Counted from the first letter of the stretch, positions 48,501-59,619 are shown. The stretch is 64,000 nt of DNA from Mesostigma viride (GCA_009746045.1 RPFO01000034.1:2435971-2499970), one strand, 5' to 3'. The notes: a model not told the origin generated them from the sequence alone. Made by a program: numbers and translations.

Positions 48501-51487
48501 TGAGTCAGGCCGAGTTGGATTTTGTAGCCGAGCAATGCAAGGAGTTAGAGGATGCCGGTATCATCAGGCAATCTTCCTCCAGCTATGCCGCTGCCGTTGT
48601 CGTTGCGCCCAAGAAGGACGCTATCACCGGGGCATGGACGGGTATGCGCATGGCCACCGATCTGCGGTTGCTGAATGCACACACACCCGTGGACCGTTAC
48701 CCCATGCCACGTGTGGATGATGTCCTGGATAAGATATCTCCTCATGTGAAGTTTGTGTCCTCGCTGGACCTGCGTAGCGGCTTTCATCAGATCGCAGTTG
48801 CGCCGGAGGATCAGCGGAAGCTTGCATTCTGGGGGGGCGGCAATTTGTATGAGTGGGTGCGCATGCCCTTTGGGCACCGCAACGCTAGTGCTGTTTTCCA
48901 ACGAGCTATGGACAAAGTGCTTGCAGGTCTTCCTTTCGCCGCTTGTTACATTGATGATGTAATCGTCTTTAGCGCGACATTTGAGGAGCACCTGGCGCAC
49001 TTGGAGCAGGTTCGCTTGGCTCTCGAGGAGCATAATATGCGGCTGCACCCTGAGAAGTGCAAGTTCGCCCAGCGGACCCTCTCATTCCTTGGTCATCAGA
49101 TTGTGCCGGGTGGCCGGACGCCTGATGCCGCCAAGGTCGAATCCATTGTGCAGGCCGCCGTACCCACGGATGTCTCAGGGGTGCGGGCGTATTTGGGTTT
49201 GGCTGGCTATTACCGAGGTTACATTGAGAACTTCAGCAGCAAGGTGAAGCCCTTGACCGAGTTACTCAAGAAGGGGTGCGTGTGGGCGTGGGGTCCCGCA
49301 CAGCAACGCGCCATCGAGACAATCAAGCAGGAGCTCACGTCGGCCCCGATTCTGCGCGCCCCTGACTATGCTTTGCCGTTTGTGTTATATACCGACTGGT
49401 CCAAGGTAGGACTGGGTGCGGTCTTGGCGCAAAAGGATGGTGATGGGCGCGAGCACGTTATTGCTTATGCTAGTCGCAGCAACAACCCAGCGGAGAGCCG
49501 GTATTCTTCCTATGAGGGGGAGGCACTGGCTGTGGTGTGGGCCATCAAGCACTTTCGCCCGTATTTAGTTGGGCGCGTGTTTACTCTGGTGACAGACCAC
49601 CAGCCGCTTCAGTGGCTAATGACCAACACCAACCTGACGGGTAAGCTCGCCCGATGGGCCATGATTATCCAGGAGTACCACATGACCATTGTGCATCGGG
49701 CCGGCAAGGACCATGTCAACGCCGATGTGCTATCCCGATACGCCATGCCTACCACTGTTGACCACACTGGAGCCCGGGCCATGGGTGCCGAGGGCTCGTC
49801 GGGTTCTGTGGTCTTTGTGAACGCTGCTGGGTATGCGGCCGACGATGAGGAGGAGGCGTGGTGGCGCAGTGTCGAGTACTCTGTGGCGGACTTCGGCATC
49901 AGCGACGACCCGGTGCGGCCGTCGCCATTCACGCCATCCAAAGCTGTGTGCGCTATGGAAGAGGGTAGGTCTCTGTCCTTTGACATTGATCCTTCTCTGC
50001 AGCAGCTGATCGCTGTGCAGGCTCTCTTAGCGCGTAGCTCTCTTGCTGATTGCTACACCGCTGATATCTGGCTAGATGGTCGAGTTTTGGAGCAAGTGCA
50101 GGGTGCTGTCTTGACTCCTACTCCAGTCGATTGGACTCCTGCTCAGAAGGCGACGGAGTTGAACAGGGTGCAGCACAGGGCTGCAACCTATGGTTGGGAA
50201 GATGGGGTTTTGTACAAGCTGTTGGGCAAGCGTAGGGTGGTCGTCCCACCGCCTGACAAGCGCGTTGCTATAGTGCAGGCGTACCACGAGCGGTATGGTC
50301 ACTTGGGTGGCAATCGCACGCTCAGCCTCGTACGGACCAGCTATTGGTGGAATAACATGCGACACACAGTGGCCCAGGTAGTGGCCAGCTGTGTCCCGTG
50401 TGCTCGAACCAAGGCTAACTTTAGCGCAGATCATGGTGCCAAGGAGCTGATGTCGCTTCCCATCAAGGGCTTGTTTTATCGCTGGCACGTCGATCTGTGC
50501 GGGCCGTTTCAGGAGAGCCCTGACGGCAACCTCTATGTCATGGTATGCGTGGAGAGCTTTAGCAAATGGGTTGAGTTGATCCCCATTGCTGACAAGCATG
50601 CCGCTACCACAGCGAAGCATTTTGCAGACATCATCACCAGGTTTGGGGCTCCCGCGGAGGTAGTCACGGACCAGGGTGGTGAGTTCAGGGGTGAGTTCCA
50701 GGAGTTGCTGGATGGATGTCTTATTGATCACCGTCGCACTTCTCGGGAGCATCCTCAGGCCAATGGTTTGGCTGAGAGATTGGTGCAGACCGTCAAGCAG
50801 GCGCTGCGCAAGTGGAGCCTGCAGGTGCCGGAGTCGGCCAGGTGGGATCGCGAGTTGGCATGGATTGCCATGGGTTATCGCATGTCTCCCCAGGAGTCTC
50901 TCGCTACCTTCTCCCCGTATTTCCTTCTGTTCGGGCGTAATCCTCTTTTGCCTACGGAGGCACAGGTTGCGCACCCCGAACCCATGGCCTTCGACAACGC
51001 TCAGCAATTTTTGGTTGAGGTGCTGGCCAGGGCAGAGACTTTTAAGAAGGTCATGCCCATCGCGATGAACAACTTGTTCATTGCTCAGCACAGGGACTCC
51101 CTGCGTTACGCTCAGCGCCGGGGGGGCGCATACATGGCTCGCCAGCTGCGGTTTAGGCCAGGGCAGTATGTTTTCCTGCGCACTCAGCTGAAGCACACTT
51201 TGGATGTGGAGGCGGGGCCCACCATTTTGCGCATTGTGGCTATCAAACCATCGGGAGTGGCAATTTTGGAGGGCGCCGACGGGAGCCGTACGACAGACAA
51301 CCTCAGCAATCTCAGTCCCTGCTCACTGCCCAATTTGGTCCACGACCTCCAACCGCACACATCTCGCCGAGTCAAGGACGCCCAGTGTCAGGTTTGTCAC
51401 CGGGTCGATCAGGCGGAGTCCATGTTATTGTGTGATCAGTGTACAGGGGCAGCTCACGTAGGTGGGACAGTGTTCCAACTCCGGTAG
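45560..51487 (+). CDS. Pol of the Ty3/gypsy element with a methyltransferase domain (1975 aa)
   Basis: Protease motif KLDSGAQPL near 46303. Then VLELFAGIGGG near 47020, GWECQGLSQAG near 47300, FENVVAG near 47431 and LTHRLRAYW near 47550, the ordered motifs of a cytosine-5 DNA methyltransferase. Reverse transcriptase from about 48440 with YIDDV at 48947. RNase H with TDWSKVGLGA near 49390. Integrase zinc finger from about 50287 and catalytic core about 50480-50830. The last residues (CQVCHRVD...LLCDQC) look like the beginning of a PHD-type finger. Methyltransferases captured by LTR elements are known in a few algae and dinoflagellates, but the position between protease and reverse transcriptase is notable. 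Confidence 0.85.
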   Translation: MNKCPAAGIKTVHFAEMAGKTDSMEAQVAAIKHGEEATAPPNQFETVYREDPFWAPMPGDVEINAAEATKGKQARSPLSFQQAPMLPAGQLPASFSMPLAGVQSAFEHANPAGLEQRRRLAPVYPMPFIVDVPMFSARQVVDTFGQKGVEWLGSVVSEIQLFADGHDVRTLRNSESVTYGRQPVEAAVPVVQAGVVSTSSQQRTSAVPQVPTVVPYPNGEPSMAFQAVGACGDVWSDMVTCPLVGAVKLDSGAQPLVISTDLATMLNLTYENGGLVESPVSVSGWQGPASKPYAMTAVKVNVIFNPLRASSMTTVSAYALVVNKCGYSALLGVDVLARAMVQVDYRAEEASYIPDWDGAGLKRASVPVSCFSSSAGAARLNPSAAAGVVEVSMVEVRAAGSSAWDKHRTVLPQPTASIAKMRTQWSLDAVTSTRQLAMRKRVTEAVITIPQMASHGLTLLQPGVSEAQGNFSAAILPQAPDFAKGAVVLELFAGIGGGIAGFLAAGGVCRKLIAVEPSHKARQVYFSHCGVLSREYPAQFPPSAWRDPFGECPQDIRAIGEVQVQQLLRRHHAIDLVIAGWECQGLSQAGQGRGLADPRSALFWELLRVVGLLQSRQPHPPAYLFENVVAGDSPHQAVREDWATIVALLGEPIVCDNAGLGGLTHRLRAYWTNVACATDVQAVLGAVARQHPSVSAEVALPSHLVTQKVDSEDRPPYARVNRVGSPMCALPTLVSYQGSTAYRDRGKGLVWDTTTGLLVQPPAEFREASMGFHVGASALPGVLESERWSLIGQAMSVLQVGYVLLASVAVRQSGGASPANPPQQVEARAAKLKRPAATGTSSAWGWRLRQVWTIILMTALLTSTVLAGEPTLHRVIHRAAREAPAVGVTPGVAAFSLFHDDAARAPHLEAHAVAVGDPADTHPWAIGEHLSDAQRSAMLKWLGTARGAFAFTSDELGCFNGGTMRVPLDTDTPLFRRQHRLSQAELDFVAEQCKELEDAGIIRQSSSSYAAAVVVAPKKDAITGAWTGMRMATDLRLLNAHTPVDRYPMPRVDDVLDKISPHVKFVSSLDLRSGFHQIAVAPEDQRKLAFWGGGNLYEWVRMPFGHRNASAVFQRAMDKVLAGLPFAACYIDDVIVFSATFEEHLAHLEQVRLALEEHNMRLHPEKCKFAQRTLSFLGHQIVPGGRTPDAAKVESIVQAAVPTDVSGVRAYLGLAGYYRGYIENFSSKVKPLTELLKKGCVWAWGPAQQRAIETIKQELTSAPILRAPDYALPFVLYTDWSKVGLGAVLAQKDGDGREHVIAYASRSNNPAESRYSSYEGEALAVVWAIKHFRPYLVGRVFTLVTDHQPLQWLMTNTNLTGKLARWAMIIQEYHMTIVHRAGKDHVNADVLSRYAMPTTVDHTGARAMGAEGSSGSVVFVNAAGYAADDEEEAWWRSVEYSVADFGISDDPVRPSPFTPSKAVCAMEEGRSLSFDIDPSLQQLIAVQALLARSSLADCYTADIWLDGRVLEQVQGAVLTPTPVDWTPAQKATELNRVQHRAATYGWEDGVLYKLLGKRRVVVPPPDKRVAIVQAYHERYGHLGGNRTLSLVRTSYWWNNMRHTVAQVVASCVPCARTKANFSADHGAKELMSLPIKGLFYRWHVDLCGPFQESPDGNLYVMVCVESFSKWVELIPIADKHAATTAKHFADIITRFGAPAEVVTDQGGEFRGEFQELLDGCLIDHRRTSREHPQANGLAERLVQTVKQALRKWSLQVPESARWDRELAWIAMGYRMSPQESLATFSPYFLLFGRNPLLPTEAQVAHPEPMAFDNAQQFLVEVLARAETFKKVMPIAMNNLFIAQHRDSLRYAQRRGGAYMARQLRFRPGQYVFLRTQLKHTLDVEAGPTILRIVAIKPSGVAILEGADGSRTTDNLSNLSPCSLPNLVHDLQPHTSRRVKDAQCQVCHRVDQAESMLLCDQCTGAAHVGGTVFQLR

Positions 51488-51690
51488 GTGGGACAAATTC
51501 AGCAAAGCGGGACATGTTCAGGTGTCCCACCTAACTGAAATTATGTCCCACCTTGTTGAATTTGGAAAAACATGGTGTCCCACCTACCGGCATTTGTGAT
51601 ACAGGTCTGTCTCACCTACCCGAACTTGAAGCTGTGTCCCACCTAACTGTATGTTTCTATGTGTCCCACCTTCCTGAATGTAGTGGCTAC
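51458..51690. repeat. Short degenerate TGTCCCACCT repeats (left block)
   Basis: GTCCCACC or its complement GGTGGGAC recurs about every 25-40 bases directly after the pol frame. A similar block precedes the assembly gap at 62185-62400, and related GTGGGAC units occur near 53800-54120. Confidence 0.75.
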
Positions 51691-51944
51691 GCACATATGG
51701 GCTCTATGTGTCATACTCCTACATATGTTATACATACATTCTGATCATATGTTATACATACATGTCCCTATTACTCCTATGGGGCATGCTACCTATTCTG
51801 CACGTTTGCTCATGGCGTAGGGACACTTGATCTGTGTGCAACCGATAATACGCTGGAAATTAAATCAATCAAGTGCAAATATGGTAGTTCTTGCAGATTT
51901 GTATGACAACATTGTTATTGTTATATGGTGCATGGGGGTGGGGT
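51691..51944. other. Intergenic, nothing supported
   Basis: AT-richer DNA with CATATGTTATACATACAT short repeats near 51721-51765. No gene or structured element seen. Confidence 0.5.
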
Positions 51945-52220
51945 TAGAACCCCCCACCCCCACCCCACTTCACCGCACTTCACCCCACTTCACCCCACTT
52001 CACCCCACTTCACCCCACTTCACCCCACTTCACCCCACTTCACCCCACTTCACCCCACTTCCCACCCCCCACCCCCACCCCCACCCACCCCACCCCCACC
52101 CCACCCCACCCCCACCCCCACCCCACCCCACCCCCACCCCCCCCCCACCCCACCCCACCCCACCCCCACCCCACCCCCACCCCCACCCCCACCCCCACCC
52201 CCACCCCACCCCACCCCCCA
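51945..52220. repeat. C-rich minisatellite
   Basis: Tandem ACTTCACCCC units (about 10 bases) at 51965-52055, grading into CCCCA/CCCAC runs to 52215. One strand is almost pure C/A, so ORFs here are artefacts. Confidence 0.9.
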
Positions 52221-53156
52221 TATAACAACAACATAACAACGTACACCACGATAAGAAATGACATCGTGGTGCAGTCGCCACCGCCATCATCAAGGAGACA
52301 ACCTGCGCAGGCCAGAAATCGGGAGAATTCGGGCAATCATGTACAAGACAACAGGCTCCAGGTCAGCCAAGCGCTCGTACGTGCGAAACTTGATGACTGG
52401 GTCTGCAATCGCCATAATCCAAGTGATGCACATGTACAACCACGTCATAACTCGGAAGCTTTGGATTAGGATCATAAAAGATTGACTCAAACAATTACCG
52501 TGCTAGCAAGATGTGGGCAAGAGAATGCATCCATGGTTGTTGTAATGGTGTAAAAAGGGTGCCAGATTTTCCAAGTAAGGAATCATGAATAACCATGCCG
52601 CACCTCATGGCCATGCATATACATGGTGGCAAAAAATTTCACATCATCCACACGGCCATGTGTGTGCCTGCACGTGTATGGTTGTGAAAATTGACAGCAT
52701 TTTTATTATGCACACGCCCATGTATGCATGATTGCCTATGACGTCCACGCAGGCATTAAAATTCACAAGGCCTCGCATTCGATCGTGCTTGCAAAAAACT
52801 GTCCATCAACACAATACGCCTAGCCTGCAGCCTGCATGTAGTGCATGGTTGCACAAAACAGAACTACATGAACACAATGAATGAATGCGCAAACTTTGTG
52901 CCCACACTTGGAATTACCCCAAACTGAACAACGCGGTTATAATGCACATGGCCTCACATTTACTCATGCGAAAACCCTTTAAGCATCAGCACAATGGCCA
53001 TCATGAGGAACCCAGCAACGGGATTCGTGATTGGAAGGATTCTGAATCACGCACCTGTGTTCAGTCATATTTGCAAAGAACCGACATCGGGTTGACCAGA
53101 GCTGACGTCCACGGACCACTCTTCGTCACTGGAATTCCCTTCATTATCCTCAGAAC
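52221..53156. other. Intergenic, nothing supported
   Basis: Mixed-composition DNA with short ATGCATG/CATGCA-rich stretches. Small ORFs lack coding bias. No RNA gene or terminal repeats found. Confidence 0.5.
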
Positions 53157-53582
53157 TTAATTGGGCTCAGAGCTTGAACCAGCTGCGACGTGTAGAAACT
53201 GCCCCGGCTGCTTGGTCGGTAAGAAAATGCATTTCTGGGTGCGCACCAGCTTCCAAAACTTCTCCGAATCCCCGGAATCTGAAGACCCCCCGGAATCTGT
53301 TCTTGCCAAAACGGCCTCCGCTTCATTCCCTTGCCGGTTGTGAGTCTCAGAAGCCAAGGATGCAGAAGCTGGTTGTTCTTCCTGGATCACTGTAAGACCT
53401 GAAGGCGATGCCTTGGTACTCATGTCCTCATCATTTGTAGAGGACGCTAGGTCTGGGGTGGAGTTCAACTCATCATCAACATCAACGCTGGGCTGGACCT
53501 TCACCGGTGTAGAGGCCCCGGAAGCTGCCTCATAAGCAGCCTCCGAATCTGCCTCTGAACCATGATGAAGCGCTTTATCCAT
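53157..53582 (-). CDS. Possible acidic protein or exon (141 aa)
   Basis: Ser/Glu/Asp-rich, probably disordered (SEADSEAAYEAASGASTP), open from MDKALHHGSE to a stop. It stands alone in non-coding DNA and might be a host gene, an exon or chance. A TATA-like TATATAATTCG lies about 100 bases upstream on the same strand. Confidence 0.35.
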   Translation of the reverse strand: MDKALHHGSEADSEAAYEAASGASTPVKVQPSVDVDDELNSTPDLASSTNDEDMSTKASPSGLTVIQEEQPASASLASETHNRQGNEAEAVLARTDSGGSSDSGDSEKFWKLVRTQKCIFLPTKQPGQFLHVAAGSSSEPN

Positions 53583-53789
53583 CGTTTCAAGAAGAAAAAC
53601 AAGCTATATGTACCGCTGCTCACGTAGTGTAAGTATTTATGCAGTTAACGATACTTGATAATAAAGCCACGTCGAATTATATACAATACGTATGTGCGGT
53701 GTAGTGAAATATTGGTCTTGGTAGTGATATGTGACCACTTGTGTGTACATGTACACAGTACAGTACACCGCCTCACGGGTACGTGGGCT

Positions 53790-54345
53790 GTTCCCACACC
53801 ACGTGGAAGTGGGACGTTTGCGTACTACGTAGCCGTGAAAGTGGGACGGTTCGCGTACCACTTAGCCGTGAAAGTGGGACGGTTCGCGTACCACGTAGCC
53901 GTGGAAGTGGGCTGTATGCGCCTGTGGGACGGTCTCAACCACAATCTGAGTACGTGGAACAGGTGCCCCACCTTGCCGCGTAGGTGGGACAGTCCCATCC
54001 AAAATCCGAGTACGTGGAACATGTGGCCCACCTTGCTGCGTATGTGGAACAGTCCCATCCAAAATCTGAGTACGAGGAACAGGTGCCCCACCTTGCTGCG
54101 TAGGTGGAACAGTCCCATCCAAAATCTGAGGCTGAACTCACAGGTCCGGGGAACAGGTGTGCGAACGGGTGTGCGAACGTGTGTGCGAACAGGCCGAGTC
54201 GGGTCGAGCTAATTATAGGACCGACCTGTTCGCACAAGCGTTCGCAACTGGACCAACCCGTTCGCCAACTCCGGGGTTTTGGAAAGTTGGCGAACGAGTG
54301 TGCGAACGGGTGTGCGAACGTGTGTGCGAACAGCAGATGGCGCGA
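53790..54345. repeat. Mosaic repeat: GTGGGAC units, TGAGTACGTGGAACAGG units and GTGTGCGAAC units
   Basis: Repeated GTGGGACGGTTCGCGTACCA units (53808-53910), then about four copies of CCAAAATCTGAGTACG with GTGCCCCACCTTGCTGCG (53940-54120), then TGTGCGAACGG units (54160-54335). The same modules appear at 59620-59880 in a different order and partly opposite orientation. No coding function seen. Possibly non-autonomous transposon or satellite DNA. Confidence 0.75.
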
Positions 54346-54567
54346 AACGATGGACTAGGCGACCAAATCACCTCGTTCTCGCGGGAAGCTAGGCGAGGCA
54401 TGCGTATGGTGGTGGCTGGCAGCCATCAATTAATTAATAATGTGGTTATTTACACGTCGACTTCGTCTCGTGGGCACACACCGCGTCCTTAGCAGGGTGG
54501 AAATGGAATGCATATGGGATGAATGACTGTCTAGCTTCTAGTCGCGAAGCCGCGGGCACCACGGCCG

Positions 54568-54619
54568 ACTCGAACCCGCCTGGTTTTCTTATCATAGGCG
54601 GAGTCCTTCTAAACTAGCC
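54568..54619 (-). repeat. tRNA-derived A and B box pair (SINE-like head or tRNA remnant)
   Basis: On the minus strand GGCTAGTTTAGAAGGA (54619-54604) resembles an A box, and GGTTCGAGTC (54577-54568) is a B box. The spacing of about 27 bases suits an RNA polymerase III promoter, but the acceptor and T stems do not pair well, so this is not a functional tRNA call. Confidence 0.4.
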
Positions 54620-56150
54620 GAAAAAAGGTGAAGGCAGTCCTAGCCAGCAAGAGTTAGGCCCTGCCAGCGCCTCGGATAGCAGCGCGGGCGACGTATCTTC
54701 TATGCAACCTGCGGCGGAAGGCGATTGCGGCGTCAATCAAATACGGCAGAACCAACTTCAGCCAAGCTTGCTATAATCGTTCCGGCATCAACGTAAAAAA
54801 TTCCACTCGTCAGATATTGCATGCTGGCGTTGCGGATAGGGAGACGCGGCCGTCCGACGGTAGGGCGGTGGATGTGTTGGTTTGCACGAACTGTCACGTT
54901 GAATTCGACGCATGCTGTTCAATGATTCATGACGTTGGACGGTGGGTCAAACAATTTTTTTGGAATGTTTTCAAGGCATTCTCCCTCTGCAACTCATCAA
55001 TCATGCAGCCACATGTAGGTGACCTCGCCGTCCAATGTTTTGTCTCATAAGGTGCCATATCATGTCAGTCTTCTTTATAAAAACATCGCCGTCACGTCTT
55101 TGCGACAATGGCCAGTGTGTCGAGGAGGATGGCGCTTAGCAAGCGATAATTTGAGGTAAAATCATTAGACACCTGGGTTCAGATGATTGTGTTATCTTGA
55201 TATCAGGTGGCCTAAGCCTTAAACCATCTGGTATAATCCATCAGATCAATCATGCCCTGGGCAGCCCCTTGGCTTTCTTGCGGTGGCATGGTATGCCAAC
55301 TAGGAATGAAGTGCCTTCCAGCGCAGTCAGTACACATATGGAATGGGAGGGGTTGTATAAGAGGTGGAGGGGCTGTTGTGGCATGCATAGCTGAAGTGCA
55401 CAGAATCTGGCCCTATACTAACATAAAATTGTGTGCGTGTATTCTCTTTTTCCTTCTTCGTTTGTTTTATTTCCCCCTCAAACCCTTTTTGCTTTGTTAT
55501 CGTCTGTCTCCCTCCATGCAGGTCTTCCTACAGATAGCCACGCAGCTCCCGACAAATCAGTGAGACAAGTATTCCTGGACGCATGGCGGTCTTACGTCGT
55601 GTGAGGACTACTAGTAGTCGTCTGAGAGGAAAGGCGCGAAGATCATGGGGGGGGTCTGTAGGAAGACATACGTGGAAGGAGAGAGAATGGTGAACACAAA
55701 AGGGCTGACCGGGTGGTGGATGGAAAATAATAAAAGTTAAAACAAAAAATAAAAAGGGGATGAGAAGAAGAATAAACAAAAGGGACAAAGAGGTCATTGC
55801 TGGGATATGATAATTAATAGGCAATACGTTGGGCTAAGGGTCAGGGGTTTCTAGTTCGTAGTTTGAGCGCCCGTGGTTCCCAGGATCTCCATCCCAACAA
55901 TCTGGGTCAAACGCCTCCTATAACCAGCTCACTCCAGTTCATAGGTGGAAGGTGGAAGAGTGTATCAAGGAGACAACCAGAGATGGAAGAGTGTATAAGT
56001 AAGTTTTATTGAGTCAGACAACTATTCATTTTATTAAGTGAGACAACCATTCATGGACGCAAGTAGTGAAAATGAAAAGAAAAGAAGAATGATAGATAAG
56101 TAGCACATGATAAGAATATTGTAAGATTACGTTAAAGTAAAGATAAAGAA
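54620..56150. other. Intergenic, nothing supported
   Basis: No convincing gene or RNA. A few small ORFs lack coding bias. AT-rich toward the right end. Confidence 0.45.
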
Positions 56151-56264
56151 TGCCCAGGTCCCCAAGGACAATGAACCCGCCTCCTGTTGTGGGGAAGAAG
56201 CCTACTTGCGCCTACATGGGAAGAATGGCCTAAGCGACCTAGGAATGCGACCTAGGATCTGGCT

Positions 56265-56385
56265 CCATCTAGATACAATAGACCAGTAGGAGTGTGTGCA
56301 TGCCGCCCCCTTCAAGCCATCCATTGGGGTTAATACTCCGTGACTCCCCAACGGGAGCACGAGTTTTATTAATTAATTAATCATA
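56265..56385 (+). repeat. LINE 3'-tail copy without coding part
   Basis: Shares AGACCAGTAGGA, CATCCATTGGGGTTAATACT, CCGTGACTCCCCAACGGGAG and a (TTAA)n tail with the end of the LINE at 56478-57671. A severely 5'-truncated copy of the same family. Confidence 0.7.
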
Positions 56386-56477
56386 ATAAATATAATAAAC
56401 ATAAAGAAGAAGAAATGAGATTACAGCAATAAGTTAAAAAAAAGACTACAGAAAGTTATCTCACTTAATAAGGAAAT

Positions 56478-57671
56478 GTGTGGCAGGGCTGCATGCGTGC
56501 TGTCGCCCTACCTGTTCATTATTGTTGTCGAATACGTAATGATTCAGGCGCGCAAGCGATTTGCCCGCATCGTGGGCAGGGAACCAGGAGTGCAGGTTGC
56601 TAACAAATTCTGGCATGGCGGTGCGGACACGGAGATTCGGCTCGCAGACATCATTTACGCATGCAGACGACACCACCCTCTTTGAGGACACTGAGCACGT
56701 GCAGACATGGCTTGACTGCCTGGCTCTCGAGGCCCGTGCAGTAGGGCTTGAGGTCAGCAAGAAGACAGAGGCCCTGGCGGTTGGGCTCACCACCTCAGCG
56801 CCGCCCCTCTATCTCCTAGACGGCTCTCGAGTCCTGTATCGGGACCGCGTTAAGCTGCTGGGCAGCCTGCTCCCTAGCTGCGAGGTGGATGTGGACCACC
56901 GCATCTCCCTCGCCTGGCACGCTTTACGCCAGTACCGGGCCCTATGGCGCAAGCCCCTGGGCAAGATCGAGAAACAGGACCTGTTCAAGGTCCTCGTCCT
57001 TCCTGTTCTCACGTATGGCGCCGAGACGTGGACCCTCACCGCCGACCTGGCCCGCAAGCTGGACGGCGCGGTCACCAGCATGCTGCGTTCCATTTTCAGA
57101 GTAGGATATGCTGCTCATGTCCGCAATGAGGACCTGTACCAGGGCATGCCCTATATCACCAGCACAATTAAGCAACGCCGCCTGCAGCTAGTAGGGCACC
57201 TAGCTCGCACCAACCAGGTAGACACCTCACGTGGCCCCCCCGCAGGACTGCGACCAGCCCAGCCTGGCCGGCACCTCCTGACGTGGGCTGGGCCCAGTGA
57301 TGTTAGACGCCGCAAGGCCCGCACCTTCAAAGAACAGCTAGTAGAGGACATGGGGGCCTCGGCCTCTCCGTGATTTGGAAGAAGATGATGGACAAGGCCA
57401 AGTGGGCCCAGGTCATAGAGGACAACGAGCCCCCCCCAGTGGGGAAGCGCCCGCGTGTGCAATCCCGCGGGAGGCACGCTAGATAGCTCCCCCTAGGGCA
57501 GCGTGCGGCTGCCTAGATAGATGTTGTAGTTAGAATGTTGTTAGATAGATGTAGTATGTAGCCAATGTAGATAGATTAGACCGGTAGGAATGTGTGCACC
57601 CATCCATCCATCCATCGGGGTTAATGCTCCGTGACTCCCCAACGGGAGCACGAGTCTAATTAATTAATTAA
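56478..57671 (+). mobile_element. 5'-truncated LINE (non-LTR retrotransposon)
   Basis: Encodes the C-terminal part of a LINE reverse transcriptase: CVLSPYLFIIVVEYVM in the first frame, HADDTTLFED in another, then LKKIE/LPVLTYGAETWTLT-type sequence typical of the thumb region (near 57000). The frames change between the two active-site blocks and again near the 3' end, so the copy is broken. It is flanked by a target-site duplication TTAATAAGGAAAT (56465-56477 and 57672-57684). The 3' tail has a hairpin TGCTCC...GGGAGCA and a (TTAA)n end instead of poly-A. Confidence 0.8.
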
Positions 57672-57684
57672 TTAATAAGGAAAT

Positions 57685-58945
57685 ATAGAAAGTTGAATAA
57701 ATATAAAGTAAAAGCATAGATAATTTAATTAATATGAATAATAAGAAAGATATTGGTAGAAAGAAAATGTGATCAATAAGGTATAAAAAGGTAAAATAGG
57801 AAAAGGAAAACAGGTGGGAAGGAAAACTCCCCACAGCAAAAAGAAAATGGGTGTGCCATGTAAGGGAAATCGAGGAACTTACTTGTAGGAATGTGGGGGC
57901 TCTCATATTTCCTTTGATGCAAGAAAATATGAACACTGCGTGAAAGCCTAGTAGGAAGCCTTCCGTGCATGAGGCGACATCTCCTTATCATTCAATTTTA
58001 CAAATGTACGTCTTATGTGGTATGCTACCAAGTAGGTTGCATCATTCACCGCACATATGTACACCGCACGTAGATTGTCATGCACATGTGCAGTGATTGG
58101 CATGTAATGCTGGCCTTGCGTGTAGCAGTGCAGGTCACCAGAGTGGCATCTGATCCTGGCACCTGGCCCAAAGGCCAAAAGGTGCATGTTGTGAGTGAGG
58201 CGCATGCACGCCCAAGGTACGTTGTCAAGTGTAATGTGATGCCTGTCACGATTTTTTGTCATGCACAACCCAACCAGCATGCTTACAGTGGTGGTAATGG
58301 TGCATTAGCTCTTGCTCGTCACAGTGACACCAGCATGAACTTCGCATATTCTACCTGCCATGTACGGTATAAACTCCCGAGAGCACATAATATACATTCG
58401 AATATATACAAAAAGGCTCCATACCAAGGTATGTGAATGGAAGCAAACATATGCCATTGTGTATGGTAATGCCCCAACCACAATCGTCTGTCCAGCTCAT
58501 TTCACCCAGAACCAGCAAGTCGTACAACGCCTTCATCAAAGCTTCCTTAACAAAATCCCCGGCATCGCGCCGTTGCTGCACCGAGTGTGTTGGAAGTGAC
58601 ACCGGAACTGACTCAGTCACAGTTGCGGGCAATATACTTCAGAAAACCCTTTGACGTGGTGTCCGGAGAGACGACGTCACGCCGCACATTGGGACCTCGC
58701 GGGCGCTGAATGACAGGTCCAATCTCGTCAAGAAGATAATCGAAAGCGTCAAGCGTGACCTGAGACGTTTCCTGCATCAATCTCCCGCAGTCTCAGGATC
58801 GCCTCGTCGCCACCTCCTCATCTGGAACGCGAAGTCATTGATCCTTTCAATGGACTCAAAACCCGGCGTGACACCCGCGCAGTTGCGAGGCCCACGCCCG
58901 GCGGATCATCTTCTCTGACTGCGCGGAACATGTCCTCGCGATTAG
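57685..58945. other. Intergenic, nothing supported
   Basis: AT-rich first 250 bases, then mixed DNA. No gene I can support. Confidence 0.45.
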
Positions 58946-58963
58946 CCCCCCCCCCCCCCCCCC
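58946..58963. repeat. Poly-C tract of 18 bases
   Basis: An uninterrupted C run, at or near the limit of reliable sequencing. Confidence 0.9.
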
Positions 58964-59619
58964 GGCACGAGCACGTGATGGTATTAACAGATCCCGTTGC
59001 TGGCGAAGCTTCTGCCTTTTATAAAGCGTAGCCATCATCGTACGTATACTTTGCCAACCCATGATTGCTGCCAGAAACGACTAACGAGGAGTGGGGAAAG
59101 GCTATCAAACGGGAAGCAGATCAAGGATACGAACGCCTTTGTCTAACCAGGCCAAGAATCGAGTCACAGCCAAGAAATACGCCAGCCTACTCTAGCTAAG
59201 ACGAATGGCTGCCCAATGACGCTTGTAATGTAACTACAGAGAATAACTGACGCGTAGAATGCCAAACTAGAACGCAGGTATATAAGTAACTCTCTCGAAT
59301 AGGATCGACGCCAGGAGAACGTCATGAACAAGTCACTGTGGCAGACATGCAATGTGGAGGGGAAATGACACAAAACCTTTGGTGCAATCCCAAAAGCTAC
59401 AAAGATCCGTAGCGAGATCACGTTCGTGATGGCTAGAAGCAGGAAGCACTGATCAAGTGTCGGCCATAGTTTGGAATGATGACCATGAACGCCGACGATG
59501 TCACTTTGCTGGAACGTGCAGGTTGTGGCCAGGATCGGTCCGCGCCAAGGTGCGCCGACTTTCCCGCGCAAATTCTTCTGTGACCTTCCCCAATGAGCAT
59601 TTCCGACCCTGTGAGTCAG
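58964..59619. other. Intergenic, nothing supported
   Basis: No gene, RNA or element recognised in this stretch. Confidence 0.45.

Larger units (their letters stand above)
43725..51487 (+). mobile_element. Ty3/gypsy LTR retroelement carrying a DNA methyltransferase
   Basis: Gag and pol lie in overlapping frames, an arrangement the family expresses by frameshifting. Domain order in the long frame: aspartic protease, C5 DNA methyltransferase, reverse transcriptase, RNase H and integrase. Through integrase it looks essentially whole; the 3' end and 3' LTR are not seen and the sequence passes into a short-repeat region near 51.46 kb. The long open frames suggest a young element. An identical gag segment occurs at 62556-64000. 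Confidence 0.85.

Noticed and set aside
51945-52220. Pro/His-rich and Gly/Trp-rich ORFs in the C-rich tract
   Set aside because: Pure minisatellite translation.
54568-54619. Functional tRNA
   Set aside because: Only the A and B boxes fit; stems do not pair.
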